Origin: Streptomyces sp. CBMA291
GTDB lineage: Bacteria; Actinomycetota; Actinomycetes; Streptomycetales; Streptomycetaceae
Assembly (NCBI RefSeq): GCF_014596525.1
Contig: NZ_MSJP01000112.1
Location: 1 to 39,302, forward strand
Length of the DNA stretch: 39,302 nucleotides
Direction of reading: 5' to 3'
Under the pieces are notes generated by a model that saw only the letters and a list, made by a program, of their open reading frames with translations, was not told the origin of the DNA and did no database searches. A program made the translations under genes and the position numbers. Below are positions 28,851-35,774 of the stretch, one piece after another. The stretch's first letter is position 1. Every line of letters starts with the position of its first letter.

Positions 28851-29798
28851 CTAGACCGCTATGTCCTGTTTGCCCGGCGTCTTGGCTCCGAGCGGCCCTC
28901 CCGTCGCGGTGAATTCCTCGTACGCCGCCACCACCTCCTTCGCCGGTCCGTCCATCCGCAGTGTCCCCGCCTCCAGCCACAGGGCCCGCTCGCAGGTCTC
29001 CGTGATGGTCGAGTTCGAGTGGCTGACCAGGAAGACCGTGCCCGCCGCCGCCCGCAGCTCCTCGATCCGCCGCCGGCTCCGCTGCCGGAACCGCGCGTCG
29101 CCGGTGGCCAGGGCCTCGTCGATGAGCAGGACGTCATGGCTCTTCGCGGCGGCGATGGAGAACCGCAGCCGGGCGCCCATCCCGGAGGAGTACGTACGCA
29201 TGGGGCGGGAGATCGCGTCGCCCGTCTCGTCGAGCCCGGCGAAGTCCACGATCTCCTGGTACCGCTCCCGGATCTCCGTACGGCTCATGCCCATCGCGAG
29301 CCCGCCCAGGATCACGTTCCGCTCGCCCGTCAGATCGCCCATCAGCGCCGCGTTGACGCCGAGCAGCGAGGGCTGCCCCTGGGTGTAGACCCGGCCGCGC
29401 TCGACGGGCTGGAGACCGGCGATGGCCTTCAGAAGGGTGGACTTCCCCGATCCGTTCGAACCGATCAGGCCAATTGCCTCGCCTCGGTGGGCGACGAAGC
29501 CGACCCCCTTCACGGCGTGCACCCTCCGCCCGGCAGGAGCCGCGCCGCCGCGCCGCAGGATGCGGCCGAGCGCGGCGGTGGCGGCGCCCCGGCCACCCGC
29601 CCCGCCACCGTGGACGGTGTACGTGACGTGGACGCCGTCGACGACGACGGTGGGGGTGGGGCCTCCAGGGGTCTCGGGCCTTCCGGCGGTCCCTGCACGC
29701 TCGGTGTGCTTGACGGTCTCGGTGTGCTCGGTGAGCCGGGTGCGCCTGGTGTGTTCGGCATCTTCGGTGTGCTTGGTGTGCTCGGTGTGCTCAGCCAC
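28851..29798 (-). CDS. Polysaccharide/teichoic acid exporter ATP-binding protein (Wzt/TagH-like)
   Basis: 315 aa from GTG 29798, with GGAGGAG about 10 nt upstream; the start overlaps the permease stop by 8 bp. Residues 2-34 are made of HTE/HTK-type repeats and are not part of the conserved domain. Then come Walker A GSNGSGKST (113-121), signature YSSGM (203-207), Walker B VLLIDEA (223-229) and H-loop His260. The YSSGM form of the signature and the ALATGDARFRQ stretch mark the ABC-2 exporter ATPases of the Wzt/TagH class. There is no C-terminal carbohydrate-binding domain. With the next upstream gene it forms a complete half-exporter pair. Confidence 0.9.
   Translation of the reverse strand: MAEHTEHTKHTEDAEHTRRTRLTEHTETVKHTERAGTAGRPETPGGPTPTVVVDGVHVTYTVHGGGAGGRGAATAALGRILRRGGAAPAGRRVHAVKGVGFVAHRGEAIGLIGSNGSGKSTLLKAIAGLQPVERGRVYTQGQPSLLGVNAALMGDLTGERNVILGGLAMGMSRTEIRERYQEIVDFAGLDETGDAISRPMRTYSSGMGARLRFSIAAAKSHDVLLIDEALATGDARFRQRSRRRIEELRAAAGTVFLVSHSNSTITETCERALWLEAGTLRMDGPAKEVVAAYEEFTATGGPLGAKTPGKQDIAV
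29697..29795 (-). repeat. 9-bp repeats encoding HTE units at the ATPase N-terminus
   Basis: Units of the form GAGCACACC recur in and out of register through this stretch and encode EHT-EHT-KHT and later EHT copies. They precede the conserved ABC domain. The permease stop codon overlaps their first units. Confidence 0.7.
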
Positions 29799-30756
29799 GG
29801 CCGTACGTCTCCTCCGCCTTCCAGAACCACACGAATCCGCCGCAGAAGGTCAGCAGTGCCCAGCCGGCGGCGAGTGCCCAGGCGTGCGGCGGGAGCTGCG
29901 CCGAGGTGTGGCTCCCGATCAGGGCGAAGCGCATGAGGTCGATGTAGACCGCCGCCGGGTTGCACTGGAGCGCCAGGACCACGCCCTCCGGGAACCGCCC
30001 GCTCTCCGCCAGGTTCCGGATCGACCACATGGCGCCGGAGGCGTACATCCAGGTGCGCAGCACGAACGGCATCAGCTGGCTGATGTCCGGGGTGCGCGCC
30101 GCGAGCCGGGCGAGGACGAGCGCCACGCCCGCGTTGAACAGCGCCTGGCACAGCAGCGCGGGGACGGCGAGCAGCCAGCTCCAGGTGGGGAACTGGCCGC
30201 AGCAGAACAGGATCACGGTCAGCGCGGCGAGCGAGAGCAGCAGTTGCTGGAGTTGCTGGAGGGCGAGCGAGATCGGCAGGCCGGCGCGCGGGAAGTGCAG
30301 GGCGCGGACCAGGCCCAGATTGCCGCTGATCGCGCGGGTGCCCGCCATGACCGTGTCGGAGGTGAACGTCCAGACGAAGATGCCGGTGATCAGGAAGGGC
30401 ACGTAGTCGGGGACGCCATGCTTGGCGTTCATCAGAACGCCGAAAATCATGTAGTAGACCGCCGCATTGAGGAGCGGGGTCATCACCTGCCAGACCTGGC
30501 CGAGGCGCGCCTGACTGTACTGGGCGGTCAGCCGGGCGGTCGCGAAGGCGGTGATGAAGTCACGGCGGGACCAGAGCTGCCCGACGTAACGGGGCAGCGA
30601 GGGGCGGGCGCCGCTCACGGTCAGCCCGTGCCGCAGGGCCAGGGCGCGCGGGTCCTCGGAGGGGCCCGGGGAGCCGGTGGGGTCCGGGCGCGGGAGGGAT
30701 GGCGGGGCGAGGGTGGTGGTCACGGGCGGGCGCTTTCGACGAAGGGTGCGGGGCAT
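29791..30756 (-). CDS. Polysaccharide ABC exporter permease (Wzm/TagG-like)
   Basis: 321 aa from ATG 30756; GTG 30723 is an alternative start, and neither has a strong RBS. The N-terminal ~60 residues are cytoplasmic. WSRRDFITAFATARLTAQYSQARLGQVWQV is followed by six hydrophobic helices, the ABC-2 permease layout. The amphipathic start before TM1 and the RMPFVLRTWMYASGAMW-like region agree with O-antigen/teichoic acid exporters. It pairs with the ATPase encoded immediately downstream (8-bp overlap). In streptomycetes such pairs export wall glycopolymers; the polymer is not identified here. Confidence 0.88.
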   Translation of the reverse strand: MPRTLRRKRPPVTTTLAPPSLPRPDPTGSPGPSEDPRALALRHGLTVSGARPSLPRYVGQLWSRRDFITAFATARLTAQYSQARLGQVWQVMTPLLNAAVYYMIFGVLMNAKHGVPDYVPFLITGIFVWTFTSDTVMAGTRAISGNLGLVRALHFPRAGLPISLALQQLQQLLLSLAALTVILFCCGQFPTWSWLLAVPALLCQALFNAGVALVLARLAARTPDISQLMPFVLRTWMYASGAMWSIRNLAESGRFPEGVVLALQCNPAAVYIDLMRFALIGSHTSAQLPPHAWALAAGWALLTFCGGFVWFWKAEETYGRG

Positions 30757-30775
30757 CGTCGGCGATGGAACGGGT

Positions 30776-30864
30776 CCGTATCGTCGCTACGGGGAGGTTA
30801 GGGGGGTGCCGCGTCGGAACGCAACCGTATCGTCGTAACGAAGGTGGGGCGTCGCCGTTCGTTA
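30776..30864. promoter_or_regulatory. Candidate TetR operator sites between tetR and the exporter operon
   Basis: CCGTATCGTCGCTACGG (30776-30792) is an interrupted palindrome with 5-bp arms. A near copy, CCGTATCGTCGTAACGA, lies at 30825-30841, 49 bp away. A separate inverted repeat TAACGAA (30836-30842) / TTCGTTA (30858-30864) lies just before the tetR start. The layout suits a divergent TetR regulator that represses itself and the exporter genes. Confidence 0.55.
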
Positions 30865-30875
30865 GGATGCCCTTC

Positions 30876-31475
30876 ATGACCGATCCGACCCCCCGCCGCG
30901 CCCCCGCCGGAGCCGCCGTACTCCGCGAGGACGTGACCGAGGCCATCCGCGCCGCCGTCTTCGAGGAACTCGCGGCGGTCGGCTTCGCCCGGATGTCCAT
31001 CGAGGGCATCGCGCGCCGCGCCGGAGTCGGCAAGACCGCCGTCTACCGGCGCTGGAAGTCCAAGCTCGCCCTGGTCCTCGACCTCGTCGGCGCCTTCGCC
31101 GAGCAGGGGCTGCCCGTCCCCGCCACCGGCTCCCTCGAAGGGGACGTACGCGCGCTCCTCGTCGTCGCCTCGCACGCGCTGCGCCACCCGGTCGCCTCCC
31201 AGGTCATCCCCGACCTGCTCGTCGAGGCGGCGCGGCGCCCCGAGATCGCCGAGACCGTCAGCGCGACGCTCCTCGACGGGCCCCGGGGCGTCGTGACCGC
31301 GATCGTCCACGACGCCGTCGCGCGCGGCGAACTCCCCGAGGGCACCGACCCCGGGCGCGCGCTCGACCTGATCGTCGGCCCCCTCTACTGGCGCCTGGTC
31401 GTCGTCCGCGCGCCGCTGCCCTCGGGGTACGTCGACGAGCTGGCCCGCGCGGCGGTGGCGGCGCTCAGGGGCTGA
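30876..31475 (+). CDS. TetR-family transcriptional regulator
   Basis: 199 aa from ATG 30876, with AGGA eight bases upstream; ATG 30867 is also in frame. The N-terminal helix-turn-helix (about 40-63, MSIEGIARRAGVGKTAVYRRW in pieces) is canonical TetR. The C-terminal ligand domain is all-helical (TetR_C-like, with LRHPVASQVIPDLLVEA and GPLYWRLVVVRAPL). Ligand is unknown. It is divergent from the polysaccharide exporter operon with paired candidate operators between, so that operon is the likeliest target. It ends opposite the sugar ABC operon. Confidence 0.92.
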   Translation: MTDPTPRRAPAGAAVLREDVTEAIRAAVFEELAAVGFARMSIEGIARRAGVGKTAVYRRWKSKLALVLDLVGAFAEQGLPVPATGSLEGDVRALLVVASHALRHPVASQVIPDLLVEAARRPEIAETVSATLLDGPRGVVTAIVHDAVARGELPEGTDPGRALDLIVGPLYWRLVVVRAPLPSGYVDELARAAVAALRG

Positions 31476-31523
31476 GGGGTGCCGGGGGCCGAGCGGCTGA
31501 GCGGCTGAGCGGCCGGGGTTGAA

Positions 31524-31554
31524 GGGGGCAGCGGGGGTTTTGGGGAAGCAGGGG
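31524..31554 (+). other. Potential G-quadruplex motif
   Basis: Four G-tracts of 5, 5, 4 and 4 bases are separated by loops of 4, 4 and 5 bases (CAGC, TTTT, AAGCA). It is in the short gap between tetR and the converging permease gene, on the strand read by tetR. Confidence 0.6.
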
Positions 31555-31564
31555 CTTTGAAGCA

Positions 31565-31588
31565 GGGGTTTTACGGCCGTGAAACCCC
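31565..31588. terminator. Bidirectional terminator between tetR and the sugar ABC operon
   Basis: Arms GGGGTTT and AAACCCC enclose ACGGCCGT, making a 24-bp palindrome with one non-pairing step. It starts 8 nt after the TGA of the last permease gene on the minus strand. It gives both a T-run-like end and a stable stem in each direction. Confidence 0.75.
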
Positions 31589-31596
31589 GTTCCGTC

Positions 31597-32565
31597 TCAC
31601 TTCACCGCCCCCGCCATCACCCCCGCCGTGAACTGGCGCTGGAACGCGAAGAACACCACCAGCGGCACCACCATCGACAGGAACGCCCCCGGCGCGAGCA
31701 CGTCCACGTTGTTGCCGAACTGCCGGACCTGCTGCTGGAGCGCCACCGTGATCGGCGGGGACTGCGAGTCCGCGAAGATCAGTGCGATCAGCATGTCGTT
31801 CCACACCCACAGGAACTGGAAGATTCCCAGCGAGGCGATCGCGGGACCGCCGAGCGGCAGCACCACCCGGGTGAAGAGCCGCACTTCGCCCGCCCCGTCG
31901 AGCCGCGCCGCCTCCAGGAGTTCGCGGGGGATCTCCGCGAAGAAGTTCCGCAGCAGGAAGACCGCGAACGGCAGCCCGAACGCGGTGTGGAAAAGGACCA
32001 CCCCGAGCGTCGTCTCGAAGAGCCCGACCGCGCCGAACAGCTTCGACACCGGGACGAGCGCCACCTGCACGGGCACCACGAGCAGGGCCACCACGCCCAG
32101 GAACCACCAGTCGCGCCCCGGGAAGTCCAGCCAGGCGAACGCGTACCCGGCGAGCGAGCCGATGACCAGTACGAGCAGGGTCGCGGGGACGGTGATGAGG
32201 ACGGTGGAGAGCAGCGAGCGGGTGATCGTGCCGTTCGCGAGCAGGTCGGCGTAGTTGGCGGTGGTCAGCTGCGCGGGCGCGGTGAACACACGCCACCAGC
32301 CGCTCGCCGCGATGTCCGAGGACGAACGCAGCGAGGACAGCAGCAGCCCCACCGTGGGCAGTAGCCAGAACAGCGCCGTGAGCAGCAGGAACACCCGGAC
32401 CGCGCCCCCGGCGGCCCGCGCGGCGGCCCGCGCCGCGAGCCGGGAGGCGACCCCGGGCGCGGATACGGCCCCGGCCCCAGGCCCGGCCCCGGGTGTGGTC
32501 CCGGTCCCGGATCCGGCCTCGGGTGCGGTCCCGTGGCCGGTCCTTTCCTGGCCCGAGGACGTCAT
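31597..32565 (-). CDS. Carbohydrate ABC transporter permease (MalG-type)
   Basis: 322 aa from ATG 32565, which overlaps the stop of the preceding permease by ATGA (32562-32565). The first ~50 residues are Gly/Thr/Ala/Pro-rich, then six transmembrane helices. The EAA loop that contacts the ATPase is EAARLDGAGEVRLFTRVVLPLGG in pieces, close to the canonical EAAx3Gx9IxLP. NDMLIALIFADS and PLVVFFAFQRQF near the end are typical of MalG-type permeases. It imports sugars with the binding lipoprotein encoded first in the operon. No ATPase gene is present; in streptomycetes the shared ATPase MsiK usually serves such systems. Confidence 0.92.
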   Translation of the reverse strand: MTSSGQERTGHGTAPEAGSGTGTTPGAGPGAGAVSAPGVASRLAARAAARAAGGAVRVFLLLTALFWLLPTVGLLLSSLRSSSDIAASGWWRVFTAPAQLTTANYADLLANGTITRSLLSTVLITVPATLLVLVIGSLAGYAFAWLDFPGRDWWFLGVVALLVVPVQVALVPVSKLFGAVGLFETTLGVVLFHTAFGLPFAVFLLRNFFAEIPRELLEAARLDGAGEVRLFTRVVLPLGGPAIASLGIFQFLWVWNDMLIALIFADSQSPPITVALQQQVRQFGNNVDVLAPGAFLSMVVPLVVFFAFQRQFTAGVMAGAVK

Positions 32566-33965
32566 CGGCGGGTCTCCCTTCGGATGCGCCGGATGTTGAC
32601 CGCCATGACCGGCAGGACGAGCAGGAGCAGCACGACCGCGATGGCCGAGCCGACGCCGAGATCGGCGTCCGTGCCGAAGGACGAGCGGTACAGCTGGAGC
32701 GCGAGCACGTTCGCGTCGTCCTGCGCCGACCCCGGTGCGATGACGAAGACCAGGTCGAAGACCTTCAGTACGTTGATCATCAAGGTGACCAGGACGACCA
32801 CCAGGACCGGCGCGAGCAGCGGCACGGTGATCCGGCGGAACACCTGCCACTCGTTCGCCCCGTCCACCCGCGCCGCTTCGAGCAGTTCACGCGGTACGGC
32901 CGCGAGCCCCGCCCCGATCAGCACCATCGCGAACCCGGCCCACATCCACACGTACGCCCCGATGACCGCAGGGGTGACGAGCGAGGGGCCCAGCCACTCC
33001 ACCCCGCCGTACTGCTCCCGGAAGTTGCTCGCGGGCAGCCGGATGAGCGCCCCTGTCACCCGTTCGGCGGGGAAGGAGAAGGAGCCGTCGGCCGCCGCCG
33101 TGGTCCGGGCGACGACCTCGCCGTCCCGCACCGCCTCGATCCGCAGCCCCGCGAGGCCCGCCTCGGCCGGGTCGACCCGGTTCGGCCGCCCGCCGCCGCC
33201 CCGGGTGAAGTCCAGCCACGCCGTCCCGGACACCGTGCCCCCGGCGGGCGCGGCCGGCTCGTGCGCCGGGCGGGCCTCCGTCGGCATCCTGCCGGGGGCC
33301 ACCCCGACCAGCGGAAGCCGTACGGGCTCCCCTGCGCGCACCGGCTCCTTCGTCACGAACGAGCCGTCCCCGGCCGCCCGCAGCGGATGGACGGGCAGCG
33401 GCCTGGCCTTCGGGAAGCCGGAGGCCTCGGCGAAGGTGTCGTGGACCCCGACCCAGACGGCGTTGGCGACACCCCGGTCCGGGTCCTGCTCGTACACGAG
33501 CCGGAAGATGATCCCGGCGGCCAGCATCGAGATCGCCATCGGCATGAAGACGACCAGCTTGAACGCCGTACCCCAGCGCACGCGTTCGGTGAGCACCGCG
33601 AAGAGCAGACCGAGCGCGGTCGCCACGACGGGGGCGACCACCAGCCAGACCAGGTTGTTGCGGACGGCGGTGCGCAGCGAGTCGTCGCCGACCAGGGCCA
33701 GGTAGTTGTCGAGACCGACGAACGAGGAGCCCGAGCGGTCGAAGAGCGAACGCTGGACGGAGTACCCGATCGGGTAGACGACGAGCGCGCCGAGCAGGAG
33801 GAGGGCGGGCAGCAGGAAGACGACGGCGACCGTTCTCCCACGGGCACGGCCACGGGCACGGCCACGGCCACGGTCATGGCTCTGGTCTCGGCGGCCTTGG
33901 CCGTGGCCCTGGGCTTGGCCTCGGCTCTGGTCTGGGTCCTGGTCTCGGTCCTGGTTTCGGGGCAT
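32562..33965 (-). CDS. Carbohydrate ABC transporter permease (MalF-type) with large extracellular insertion
   Basis: 467 aa, about 150 longer than usual, starting at ATG 33965, 10 nt after the binding-protein stop. Residues 1-44 are a charged Arg/Gln/Gly repeat tail (RGRGRARGRARGR). TM1 is at about 46-66, further helices follow, and the EAA loop EAARVDGANEWQVFRRI is at about 364-380. Between TM3 and the later helices, residues about 160-330 form a long hydrophilic loop. Its part 270-310 (LRIEAVRDGEVVAR...ADGSFSF) resembles prealbumin-like/SpaA-type beta domains. E. coli MalF has a comparable P2 loop at the same place that contacts the binding protein, but with unrelated sequence. Confidence 0.88.
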   Translation of the reverse strand: MPRNQDRDQDPDQSRGQAQGHGQGRRDQSHDRGRGRARGRARGRTVAVVFLLPALLLLGALVVYPIGYSVQRSLFDRSGSSFVGLDNYLALVGDDSLRTAVRNNLVWLVVAPVVATALGLLFAVLTERVRWGTAFKLVVFMPMAISMLAAGIIFRLVYEQDPDRGVANAVWVGVHDTFAEASGFPKARPLPVHPLRAAGDGSFVTKEPVRAGEPVRLPLVGVAPGRMPTEARPAHEPAAPAGGTVSGTAWLDFTRGGGGRPNRVDPAEAGLAGLRIEAVRDGEVVARTTAAADGSFSFPAERVTGALIRLPASNFREQYGGVEWLGPSLVTPAVIGAYVWMWAGFAMVLIGAGLAAVPRELLEAARVDGANEWQVFRRITVPLLAPVLVVVLVTLMINVLKVFDLVFVIAPGSAQDDANVLALQLYRSSFGTDADLGVGSAIAVVLLLLVLPVMAVNIRRIRRETRR

Positions 33966-33975
33966 GGCGGGGGCC

Positions 33976-35349
33976 TCAGCCCTTCGCCGCGGCCCGGTAC
34001 GCTTTCTCCGCGTCCGCCTCCAGGCGTGCCTGGGTCCCCGCGATGTCCTTCGGGTTCTTCAGGAAGTCCTGGAGCGCCTTCCACTCGCCCTTGCCCGGCG
34101 TCCCGCCGAACGACTGCGGCATCTGGTCCGACATGTCGAAGCGGAAGGAGTCACCCGCGCCGATCAGCGCCTTCGCGATCTCCCGCTGGACGTCGTTCGG
34201 GTAAGCCGCCGGGTCCAGGTCCTTGTTCGGGGAGAGGAAACCGCCCTCCGCCGCCCAGATTCCCGCCGCGTCGGGGGAGGCGAGGAAGGCGAGCAGCGCC
34301 CGCGCGCCCTTGGTCTCCTTCAGCGCCACCGCCGCGTCCCCCGCCGTCACCACCGGGGCGGTGCCCGAGCCGACCGCGGGGAAGGGGAAGACCTTCGCGT
34401 CCGTGCCGATGCCCGCCTTCGTCTCGGCGATGTTGACGGCGGCGAAGTCGCCCTCGAAGACCATCGCCCCCTTGGGCTGGTCGCCTCCGGTGAAGGTCTG
34501 GGTGACGGAGACGGGGTACTCCGTCTGGAGAGCCCCGTTCGTACCGCCCGCGAGCAGCGACGGCTTGCCGAACAGCTCCGCGAGCGTCGTCAGGGCGGCG
34601 GTGACGGACGGGTCCGTCCACCGGAGCGTGTGCTTGGCCAGCCGGTCGTACTTCTCCGGGCCCGCCTGCGAGAGATAGACGTTCTCGAACCAGTCGGTGA
34701 GCGTCCAGCCGTCCGCGCCGCCCACCGACACCGGGGTGACACCGGACGCCGAGATGGTCTCCGCCGTGGCCAGGAACTCCTTCCAGGTCTTCGGCTCGGT
34801 CGCGCCCGCGCCCTCGAAGACGGCGGAGTTGTACCAGACCAGGGACTTGTTGGCGGCCTTGAAGTACACCCCGTACTGGGTGCCGTCGACCATGCCGAGT
34901 TCCCGCCAGCCGCGCGAGTAGTGCGCGGCCAGCTGGTCCGCCGCCTCCTGGCCCACGGACTTCAGCCACCCCTGGGCCGCCGCCTGCCGGATCGCGCCGA
35001 CCTGCGGCAGCATCGCCACGTCCGGCGGGGCGCCGCCCGCGATCTTCGTCCCGAGGAAGTTCACGATCGGGTCCTGGGCGGGCACGAAGGTGACGGTCGC
35101 GCCCGTCCGCCGCTCGAACTCGCGCAGGACCTTGGTGAAGTTCTCCTGCTCGGGGCCCGTCCAGACGGCGGCGACCTCGATCTTCTCGCCCTTGAGCGAG
35201 TCCCCGGCGGGCACGGAGGCCGGGGACTCGGCGCCGTCGCCACCGTCACCGCCCCCGCAGGCGGCCAGGGTGAGCGCGGCGAAGGCGGCGAACGCCGTCA
35301 GTGCCGTCGTCTTCGCTGCGGCCTTGCGTGGACGAAGAGTTGTACGCAT
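33976..35349 (-). CDS. Extracellular sugar-binding lipoprotein
   Basis: 457 aa from ATG 35349. A basic n-region (RTTLRPRK), a hydrophobic stretch and the lipobox LAAC with Cys31 form a lipoprotein signal; a Gly/Asp-rich linker follows. The mature protein is a family 1 extracellular solute-binding protein: KIEVAAVWTGPEQENFTKVL at the start, DVAMLPQVGAIRQAA, the TPVSVGGADGWTLTDWFEN hinge region and AEGGFLSPNKDL near the end. It is first in the operon with two permeases. The specificity is not readable; alpha-glucoside-type systems are similar. A start 30 codons earlier at 35439 would lack a signal peptide. Confidence 0.93.
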   Translation of the reverse strand: MRTTLRPRKAAAKTTALTAFAAFAALTLAACGGGDGGDGAESPASVPAGDSLKGEKIEVAAVWTGPEQENFTKVLREFERRTGATVTFVPAQDPIVNFLGTKIAGGAPPDVAMLPQVGAIRQAAAQGWLKSVGQEAADQLAAHYSRGWRELGMVDGTQYGVYFKAANKSLVWYNSAVFEGAGATEPKTWKEFLATAETISASGVTPVSVGGADGWTLTDWFENVYLSQAGPEKYDRLAKHTLRWTDPSVTAALTTLAELFGKPSLLAGGTNGALQTEYPVSVTQTFTGGDQPKGAMVFEGDFAAVNIAETKAGIGTDAKVFPFPAVGSGTAPVVTAGDAAVALKETKGARALLAFLASPDAAGIWAAEGGFLSPNKDLDPAAYPNDVQREIAKALIGAGDSFRFDMSDQMPQSFGGTPGKGEWKALQDFLKNPKDIAGTQARLEADAEKAYRAAAKG

Positions 35350-35447
35350 CACTGCCCCGTCTCTCCCGTGCGCGTCGCTGTCCGTGCCGACAGGTCTACG
35401 CCGGGGTTCCGGGGCCCGCAATACCGCCTCCGCCCCCAACGGGCCGA

Positions 35448-35474
35448 TCGTGATTGGCTCGTGACGTTCCGTCA
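35448..35474 (-). promoter_or_regulatory. Candidate operator for the sugar ABC operon
   Basis: On the minus strand TCACGA occurs twice 11 bp apart, and the perfect inverted repeat TGACG-TTC-CGTCA lies at 35462-35474, partly overlapping one copy. About 100 bp remain to the binding-protein ATG. This suits a LacI- or ROK-type regulator, but none is encoded in the window. Confidence 0.4.
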
Positions 35475-35520
35475 GTGAGGGGAGAGGGGTGAACTCCGCG
35501 CGGGGCGGGGCGGATGTACG

Positions 35521-35568
35521 TACGGGGATACGGAAGTACGGGGATACGGGGATACGGGAGTACGGGGG
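35521..35568. repeat. Six tandem 8-bp repeats (TACGGGGA type)
   Basis: Six contiguous octamers: TACGGGGA, TACGGAAG, TACGGGGA, TACGGGGA, TACGGGAG, TACGGGGG. Three are identical and the rest differ by one to three bases. It is a non-coding microsatellite in the gap between two operons. Confidence 0.9.
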
Positions 35569-35703
35569 CGGGGGCGCGGGCCTTCCCGACCTTCCCGGCC
35601 GGAGCGGGTGCGCGGACCGGTCCTCCCGGGTCCGGGAAAGGCCGGAGGGCCGGGCCGTGGCATGCGCGGGTGCCGGGGGCTCCCGGACCGGGCAGGCGAC
35701 CAG

Positions 35704-35773
35704 CCCGGTCCACCGGCCTACACACGCGTGGTCCGGGGCCCCGGGCCACGCACGCGTGGGCCGGTGGACCGGG
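35704..35773 (-). terminator. 70-bp hairpin, probable terminator of the FtsK-like gene
   Basis: Two 35-nt arms (35704-35738 and 35739-35773) pair at 30 of 35 positions with no spacer, the outer 15 positions perfectly. The hairpin starts one base after the TAG of the minus-strand gene. Its sequence also holds two copies of an approximately 15-bp CCTACRCRCGCGTGG-like motif, with a third copy overlapping the stop codon itself. Confidence 0.75.
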
Positions 35774-35774
35774 C

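Larger units (their letters stand above)
35350..35774. other. Intergenic region between the FtsK-like gene end and the sugar ABC operon
   Basis: This 425-bp stretch must contain the promoter for the sugar ABC operon, transcribed leftward. Near 35445-35474 there is a TCACGA direct repeat on the minus strand (11-bp spacing) next to TGACG-TTC-CGTCA. An 8-bp tandem repeat (35521-35568) and a 70-bp hairpin (35704-35773) occupy much of the rest. No coding sequence is convincing. Confidence 0.6.

Noticed and set aside
33964..35478. 504-codon frame antisense to the binding lipoprotein
   Set aside because: The minus-strand frame has a signal peptide, lipobox and full binding-protein fold; the plus-strand frame has none.
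35704..35773. Mobile-element terminal inverted repeats
   Set aside because: The two arms are directly adjacent with nothing between, and no transposase gene is near; a hairpin/terminator is simpler.
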